This document shows, in pieces, positions 56,444-64,000 of a stretch of DNA of 64,000 nt. The stretch is from positions 356,048,031-356,112,030 of the forward strand of contig CM077672.1 in NCBI GenBank assembly GCA_039707655.1. The letters run 5' to 3'. The position numbers were made by a program, and so were the translations under genes. The DNA comes from Elymus sibiricus (taxonomy: Eukaryota; Streptophyta; Magnoliopsida; Poales; Poaceae). The notes under the pieces were generated by a model. The model saw only the letters and a list, made by a program, of their open reading frames with translations. It was not told the DNA's origin and made no database searches. Numbering within the stretch: position 1 is the first letter of the stretch; every line of letters starts with the position of its first letter.

Positions 56444-59400
56444 TGTCCTAAAAGGTTGAAAGGGTTACGGCAAAAACCGGATGCACTTCATGTACAAACT
56501 GGACCATCTCATTCGAAGTATCAAGGTTTCAGACGAAAACTCATATGTTACAAAGGCATTTCATTTTTTTAAACTTATTTCAACTCCAGACTTTTTGTGC
56601 ATTCAATATGCACCATTCGAAACCACATCCTCAAATTTCAGCCCTTTCTAACTTCATTAGCTATATTTCATGCATTTAATGATTTTTTTGAGCTAAATGA
56701 CCCTGAAATTGAAAAGCACTACAAATGAACTCTGAAAAGGTTGAAACTTGGCATGGTATCATCATTTCACCCACATAGCATGTGCTAAAAAGTTGAGAGG
56801 GTTACGGCAAAAACTGGATGCACTTCGTGTACAAACTGGACCATCTCATTCGAAGTATCAAGGTTTCGGACGAAAACTCATTTGTTACAAAGGCATTTGA
56901 TTTTTTTAAACTTATTTCAACTCCAGACTTTTTGTGCATTCAATGTGCACCATACTACAACATGTTAAAATCTACAGAAAGAACTAACTAAAAATAATAA
57001 AAACAACAATTAAATGACTAAAACAACTATATAAGCAAAACAATACTGTTTTTATTAAAATCCTAATTTAAATTATTCTAAAAATAACCAAATAAATCTT
57101 ACTGTGACAACAATCTAACATGTGACTAGGAGCAAAAAGAATTAAATTAAAAACTATTTTTAAACTCAAGTTATTCACAATCTAGGGTTTGAAGCAAATT
57201 TGAACAAATTCAAATTTAAGCCATTCAAATTTGAAAACTAATGGCACAAACAGAAACTAGACAAAATTTTGAATCTAATGCAAAAAGAATCACTCAAAAA
57301 CATCAAATATCCTAAAAGATATAAGCAATTTAAAAATGAAACTAAAAATAGAAAACAAATGGAAAAACAAAAAAGAAACTTTCAGAACCCCTTTAGTCCC
57401 GGTTGGTGTCTCCAACCGGGACTAAAGGTCTAACCTTTAGTCCCGGTTGGAGACACCAACCGAGACTAAAGCCTCAACCCCCTTAGTCCCGGTTGGTGTC
57501 TCCAACTGGGACTAACCTTTAGTCCCGGTTGGAGACACCAATCGGGACTAAAGGGTATCGGCCCCTTTAGTCCCGGTTGGTGTCTCCAACCGGGACTAAA
57601 GGTCCCATTTGAACCGGGACTGATGCCTGCCGAGCCCGGACCGGCGCCCTAGCCGCTCGAACCGGGACTCATGCTCAATTTAGTCCCAGTTCGTAATGCA
57701 ACCGGGACTAATGTGTAGATCGAGCTTGGACCAAAGCCCCGGTTTCTACTAGTGGTTGTCAGAGCCTATTTAGATGTTGCATAGCTTGACGCTCTATTTA
57801 GCGAGTCAGAAAATTATGGGTTTTGCGATGTCGTTGCTTGGATAAACTTTGTGGTTGAATGTTGGCTTTTTTTTATACATCTTCTTGGTCGTTCAACCTT
57901 ATATGATGTATGTGTTGTGTTTTAGGATTGGTTGTCGGGTTGGCTTTCGTTCCGCTGCTTGATGCGTCGGTGACATGCATTGAATGACGCAATGAATGAG
58001 AGCATACGGACTATGGTTCTCGTGCGCCTAGGGATGCTGCAGTCGCCGGGTACGTCTGTTGTACTGGCGGTCCTTTGGTTTGTTTCTGGTTGGCGCATGG
58101 AATGAGAGAGGCACAATGCTGGGGCTAGCCGGTCTGTGCAGACGCTGCTCGAAGAGGCAGGGAGATGGCTATCCATCCCATCACACCGCAAGGGTGCCGT
58201 CCACCCATTTCGTACGGTCCTATCTGGCGTTTTGTGCCGTCTAGTGGGCTCCAGTCGTGGTCGTTGGCTCATACATAGTTCAGGATCGAGCTGGTTATTT
58301 TGAGCGGCCGCCTATAGAGAGGGGAGCCCCAAGATGGAGAGAAGACTTTCGCCGGGCATACAGTGATGGGCCGACTAGGCTGTGTGGTTGGTACAGATGT
58401 TGCGCCTTGAGCAATGGAGATCGTTCACCATGCCATCAGACTGCTGGAGTCACATCCACACATGTGGACGGTCTTTTATGTCGGTTTGTACAATGCGGCC
58501 GACTCCAACCACGAATGTTGCCTGATACATAGTCGAGGGTTGAACGGCTAGCTTTGGGTGCCCGGCTAGAGAGTGGGGATTGGCGAAAAGGAAAGATGGC
58601 TTTCGCCGTGTACAATGTAGCGGGGCGGGGCAGGCTATTCTTCTCGTTGCGTCCTGGTGTCAACTGACTCCCGGAGCCTCTACGGTGATCCTAAAGAAAA
58701 ATTTCCTAAACATAACCTAAGACTCCTCGTTAATCCTAGGAAATCACCTAAACATAACCTTAGGATCATAATTATATGGTTAAGATTGCAGACATGTGTG
58801 AAATTCATATGCCACTTCTACATAGTAAGACATCATTGACAACTCAGAAAGCCCATTATAAACAGATATCCATGTCGTCTGCTTAGGTGGGTCGGTGATC
58901 AAGGCCCTCCACAGCCGTCCAAGGAACCGTCTGCGAAAGAACATGCACAGTCATCTCACAATATGAGATAAAATGAATAACACAAATCACAGGAGGTTTT
59001 ATAGAATGGCCATCTGGAATAACGCAGATCATAGGAGCATTTGAGTTTCAAAGCTGGCTGCCAAAATCCTTGAAGGTACAGGTGTTTCACAACGTCTTCT
59101 ATGAGCTGCTAATGTACTATCTTCATTTTAATTGCTTCCGGTATGACAAGTCAGATTAAGCATGGAACACAGTTTGGTATCTATTCTATTCTGACTCAAA
59201 CATAGCCAAAAAGGTTCTACAAGAGTAGCATTGGTTATCACGGTGCACAATAGCCCATTTAGCCATGCATCTAATTTTCCGTTGCCTCCCAATCCTAGCT
59301 AGCTGGCGATTTTCTTACGGACCCTAGCTACGTTGCTCAATGGTAAGGTGCATCTGTACCTCCAACTCCAATTCCTCTTGACCCATACCTGTTTAGCCCG

Positions 59401-60135
59401 CGACTCGGTGCTGCTTTTACAATGCCATGTTACGCAGGCAGCCAGCAGGCATGTGTCGTGTCTGTCATTCAGTGCCAACGGATGTATCTAGACGTTTTTC
59501 AGTGCTACCTACATCGGTTTGAGCGACGGTTGATATGGGACGAGGGAGTAGATGCTAGCCTAATCAGATTGAATGTTCACAATTGTGGTTTTCCGTTTCA
59601 ACAATTTTTTAAAATCACAAAATTCCAAAGGGAAAATAGAGTTTTTGGACGTTTTAGACGTTTTTAGGGTTTTGGCTAGGGTTTAGATTTCCAAGTTTAG
59701 GGAAATGTTTTAGGGTTTGAACCTTTGGTGTTTACTGTTTAGAATAGAGTTTCGGACGTTTTAAGTCCCGGGTTTAGGGTTTTTAGGGTTTAGGTTTTTT
59801 AGGATTTTTTATTTGTTTTAAATGATATTTTAAAAGATTTTGACATTATAAAAGGAAAAAAAGTAATCAGATTTTTTAAAAATTTGTTTTAAATTATTTT
59901 TTAAATGATTTTTAAATAAATTTTAAATGAGAGCGATGGTGAGCCGGGTGAGTGTGTGTGTGTGTGAGAGAGGGAGGGGGTGGAGTGAGAGAGGGGGGAG
60001 ATGGAGGTGGTAGAGAGACCGCATCATAGATATAATTAAGGGGGGAGTGTGTATGCGTGAGAGAGGGGTCTGGAGGGGTATTGTGTGTGATGGGTGTAAA
60101 CAGTTGATGACGAGTGTGTGTGAGAGAGACCTACA
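56444..60135. repeat. Array unit 7
   Basis: CACTA part to 57754, flank to 60135. The junction motif is altered (TGTCCTAAAAGGTTGAAAGG). The terminal CACTA motif reads CCCCGGTTTCTACTAGTG. Confidence 0.9.
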
Positions 60136-63100
60136 TGTGCTAAAGAGTTCAGAGGGTTACGGAAAAAACTGGATGCACTTCGTGTACAAACTGGACCATC
60201 TCATTCGATGTATCAAGGTTTCGGACGAAAACTCATCTGTTACAAAGGCATTTCATTTTTTTAAACTTATTTCAACTCCAGACTTTTTGTGCATTCAATA
60301 TGCACCATTCAAAGCCACATCCTCAAATTTCAACCCTTTCTAACTTCATTTGCTATTTTTCATGCATTTAATGATTTTTTTGAGCTAAATGACCCTGAAA
60401 TTGAAAAGCACTACAAATGAACTCTGAAAAGGTTGAAACTTGGCATGGTATCATCATTTCACCCACATAGCATGTGCTAAAAAGTTGAGAGGGTTACGGC
60501 AAAAACTGGATGCACTTCGTGTACAAACTGGACCATCTCATTCGAAGTATCAAGGTTTCGGACGAAAACTCATCTGTTACAAAGGCATTTCATTTTTTTA
60601 AACTTATTTCAACTCCAGACTTTTTGTGCATTCAATATGCACCATACTACAACATGTTAAAATCTACAGAAAGAACTAACTACAAATAATAAAAATAACA
60701 ATTAAATGACTAAAACAACTATATAAGCAAAACAGTAATGTTTTAATTAAAATCCTAATTGAAATTATTCTAAAAATAACCAAATAAATCTTACTGTGAT
60801 AACAATCTAACATGTGACTAGGAGAAAAAAGAATTAAATTAAAAACTATTTTTAAACTCAAGTTATTCACAATCTAGGGTTTGAAGCAAATTTGAACAAA
60901 TTCAAATTTAAACCATTCAAATTTGAAAACTAATGGCACAAACAGAAACTAGACAAAATTTTGAATCTAATGCAAAAAGAATCACTCAAAAACATCAAAT
61001 ATCCTAAAAGATATAAGCAATTTAAAAATGAAACTAAAAATAGAAAGCAAATGGAAAAACAAAAAAGAAACTTTCAGAACCCCTTTAGTCCCGGTTGGTG
61101 TCTCCAACCGGGACTAAAGGTCTAACCTTTAGTCCCGGTTGGAGACACCAACCGGGACTAAAGGGTATCGCCCCTTTAGTCCCGGTTGGTGTCTCCAACC
61201 GGGACTAAAGGTCCCATTTGAACCGGGACTGATGCCTACCGAGCTCCGACCGGCACCCTAGCCGCTCGACCCGGGACTAATGCTCAAATTAGTCCCGGTT
61301 CGTAATGCAACCGGGACTAATGTGTAGATCGAGCTTGGACCAAAGCCCCGTTTTCTACTAGTGGTTCTCAGAGCCTATTTAGATGTTGCATAGCTTGGCG
61401 CTCTATTTAGCGAGTCAGAAAATTATGGGTTTTGGGATGTCGTTGCTTGGATAAACTTTGTTGTTGAATATTGGCTTTTTTTTATACATCTTCTTGGTCG
61501 TTCAACCTTATGTGATATATGTGTTGTGTTTTAGGATTGGTTGTCGGGTTGGCTTTCGTTCGGCTGCTTGATGCGTCGGCTGACATGCATTGAATGAGGC
61601 AATGAATGAGAGCATACGGACTATGGTTCTCGTGCGCCTAGGGATGCTGCAGTCGCCGGGTACGCCTGTTGTACTGGCGGTCCTTTGGTTTGTTTCTGGT
61701 TGGCGCATGGAATGAGAGAGACACAATGCCGGGGCTAGCCGGTCTGTGCAGACGCTGCTCGAAGAGGCAGGGAGATGGCTATCCATCCCATCACACCGCA
61801 AGGGTGCCGTCCACCCATTTCGTACGGTCCTATCTGGCGTTTTGTGCCGTCCAGTGGGCTCCAGTCGTGGTCGTTTGCTCATACATAGTTCAGGATCGAG
61901 CTGGTTATTTTGAGCGGCCGCCTATAGAGAGGGGAGCCCCAAGATGGAGAGAAGACTTTCGCCGGGCATACAGTGATGGGCCGACTAGGCTGTGTGGTTG
62001 GTACAGATGTTGCGCCTTGAGCAATGGAGATCGTTCACCATGCTATCAAACTGCTGGAGTCACATCCACACATGTGGACGGTCTTTTATGTCGGTTTGTA
62101 CAATGCGGCCGACTCCAACCCCGAATGTTGCCTGATATATAGTCGAGGGTTGAACGGCTAGCTTTGGGCGCCCGGCTAGAGAGAGTGGATTGGCGAAAAG
62201 GAAAGATGGCTTTCGCCGTGTACAATGTAGCGGGGCGGGGCAGGCTGTTCTTCTCGTGGCGTCCTGGTGTCAACTGACTCCCGGAGCCTCTACGGTGATC
62301 CTAAAGAAAAATTTCCTAAACATTACCTAAGACTCCTCGTTAATCCTAGGAAATCACCTAAACATAACCTTAGGATCATAATTATATGGTTAAGATTGCA
62401 GACATGTGTGAAATTCATATGCCACTTCTACATAGTAAGACATCATAGACAACTCGAAAAGCCCATTATAAACAGATATCCATGTCGTCTGCTTAGGTGG
62501 GTCGGTGATCAAGGCCCTCCACAGCCGTCCAAGGAACCGTCTGTGAAAGGACATCCGCAGTCATTTCACAATATGAGATAAAATGAATAACACAAATCAC
62601 AGGAGGTTTTATAGAATGGCCATCTGGAATAACGCAGATCATAGGAGCATTTGAGTTTCAAAGGTGGCTGCCAAAATCCTTGAAGGTACAGGTGTTTCAC
62701 AACGTCTACTATGAGCTGCTAATGTACTGTCTTCATTTTAATTGCTTCCGGTATGACAAGTCAGATTAAGCATGGAACACAGTTTGGTATCTATTCTATT
62801 CTGACTCAAACATAGCCAAAAAGGTTCTACAGGAGTAGCATTGGTTATCATGGTGCAAAAAAGCCCATTTAGCCATGCATCTAAGTTTCCGTTGCCTCCG
62901 AATCCTAGCTAGCTGGCGATTTTCTTACGGACCCTAGCTACGTTGCTCAATGGTAAGGTGCATCTGTACCTCCAACTCCAATTCCTCTCGACCCATACCG
63001 GTTTAGCCCGCGACTCGGTGCTGCTTTTACAATGCCATGGTACGCAGGCAGCCAGCAGGCATGTGTCGTGTCTGTCATTCAGTGCCAACGGATGTATCTA

Positions 63101-63735
63101 GACGTTTTTCAGTGCTACCTACATCGGTTTGAGCGACGGTTGATATGGGACGAGGGAGTAGATGCTAGCCTAATCAGATTGAATGTTCACAACTGTGGTT
63201 TTCCGTTTCAACAATTTTTTAAAATCACAAAATTCCAAAGGGAAAATAGAGTTTTTGGACGTTTTAGACGTTTTTAGGGTTTAGGCTAGGGTTTAGATTT
63301 CCAAGTTTGGGGTAATGTTTTAGGGTTTGAACCTTTAGTGTTTACTGTTTAGAATAGAGTTTCGGACGTTTTAAATCCCGGGTTTAGGGTTTTTAGGGTT
63401 TAGGGTTTTTTATTTGTTTTAAATGATATTTTAAAAGATTTTGACATTATAAAAGGAAAAAAAGTTATCCGATTTTTTTTTAATTTGTTTTAAATTATTT
63501 TCAAATGATTTTTAAATAAATTTTAAATGAGAGCGATGGTGACCCGGGTGAGTGAGTGTGTGTGTGTGAGAGGGAGGGGGTGGAGTGAGAGAGGGGGAAG
63601 ATGGAGGTGGTAGAGAGACCGCACCATAGATATAATTAAGGGGGGAGTGTGTATGCATGAGAGAGGGGTCTGGAGGGGTATTGTGTGTGATGGGTGTAAA
63701 GAGTTGATGACGAGTGTCGGTGAGAGAGACCTACA
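60136..63735. repeat. Array unit 8
   Basis: CACTA part to 61363, flank to 63735. Shares the GGTTCTCAG flank start and the CTACCGAGCTCCG hairpin variant with unit 6. Confidence 0.9.
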
Positions 63736-64000
63736 TGTGCTAAAAAGTTGAGAGGGTTACGGCAAAAACTGGATGCACTTCGTGTACAAACTGGACCACC
63801 TCATTCGAAGTATCAAGGTTTTAGACGAAAACTCCTCTGTTACAAAGGCATTTCATTTTTTTAAACTTAATTCAACTCCAGACTTTTTGTGCATTCAATA
63901 TGCACCATTCAAAGCCACATCCTCAAATTTCAACCCTTTCTAACTTCATTTGCTATTTTTCATGCATTTAATGATTTTATTGAGCTAAATGACCCTAAAA
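63736..64000. repeat. Array unit 9 (cut by window end)
   Basis: Begins with the same TGTGCTAAAAAG junction and continues in the CACTA 337-bp repeat to the last base. Confidence 0.9.

Larger units (their letters stand above)
23651..64000. repeat. Macrosatellite-like tandem array, ~3.6-kb unit (8 full units, partial 9th)
   Basis: Each unit is the 3' part of the CACTA (about 1.2-1.5 kb, ending CTACTAGTG) followed by about 2.35 kb of the DNA that flanks the founder CACTA on its right. The join between units is always ...GAGAGAGACCT-(A/G/C)-(A/T)A-TGTGCTAAAAAG, i.e. flank fused to the CACTA interior at the start of the 337-bp repeat. Starts are 23651, 27262, 30895, 34517, 38121, 52645, 56444, 60136 and 63736. 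Spacing is 3557-3799 bp once CACTA-2 is removed. No unit after the first has a 5' TIR, so copies arose by duplication, not transposition. The array runs off the window end. Confidence 0.93.

Overview
The window reads as Triticeae (wheat, barley, rye or Aegilops) intergenic DNA. It holds a Ty1/copia element with the BARE-1/Angela/WIS-type LTR, a Ty3/gypsy chromodomain element, and large CACTA (En/Spm) DNA transposons with 3-bp target duplications. I found no convincing single-copy host gene. Everything recognisable is transposon-derived, or is a tandem array seeded by a transposon.

Layout. (1) 1-2281 is the 3' part of a CACTA element (CACTA-1): the end of its second gene, a small third gene, subterminal repeats and the right inverted repeat. 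It sits in a gypsy LTR. (2) 2282-21087 is a minus-strand gypsy composite with three LTRs and two internal regions (LTR, internal, 3862-bp LTR, decayed internal, truncated LTR). A full-coding but broken copia element (12180-19896) is nested in the second internal region. (3) 21088-22464 is unassigned GC-rich to AT-rich DNA. (4) 22465-24897 is a complete non-autonomous CACTA with perfect TIRs and a GTT duplication. (5) From about 23651 to the window end, the 3' half of that CACTA plus about 2.35 kb of its downstream flank is tandemly repeated: eight full units of about 3.6 kb and a partial ninth, like a young macrosatellite. (6) A 10,964-bp CACTA (CACTA-2, 41590-52553, TSD GAG) is inserted cleanly in unit 5.

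The most interesting biology is in the CACTA elements. Besides a transposase gene (seen in CACTA-2), both CACTA-1 and CACTA-2 carry a second gene whose C-terminus resembles a Ulp1-type cysteine protease, with Asp where the catalytic Cys should be. In both it is followed by a small gene encoding an RNase H1/viroplasmin-type RNA:DNA-hybrid-binding domain joined to a C-terminal membrane anchor. The order, an intron position and the small gene are shared between two families with different subterminal repeats. The two genes of CACTA-2 also appear to share a homologous module in their 5' introns.

Most retroelement coding regions carry stop codons. Many fit C-to-T or G-to-A decay, and several are confirmed against the second gypsy copy in the same window. 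CACTA-2 is much fresher, with only four lesions seen. All family assignments are by eye from motifs; no database search was run.
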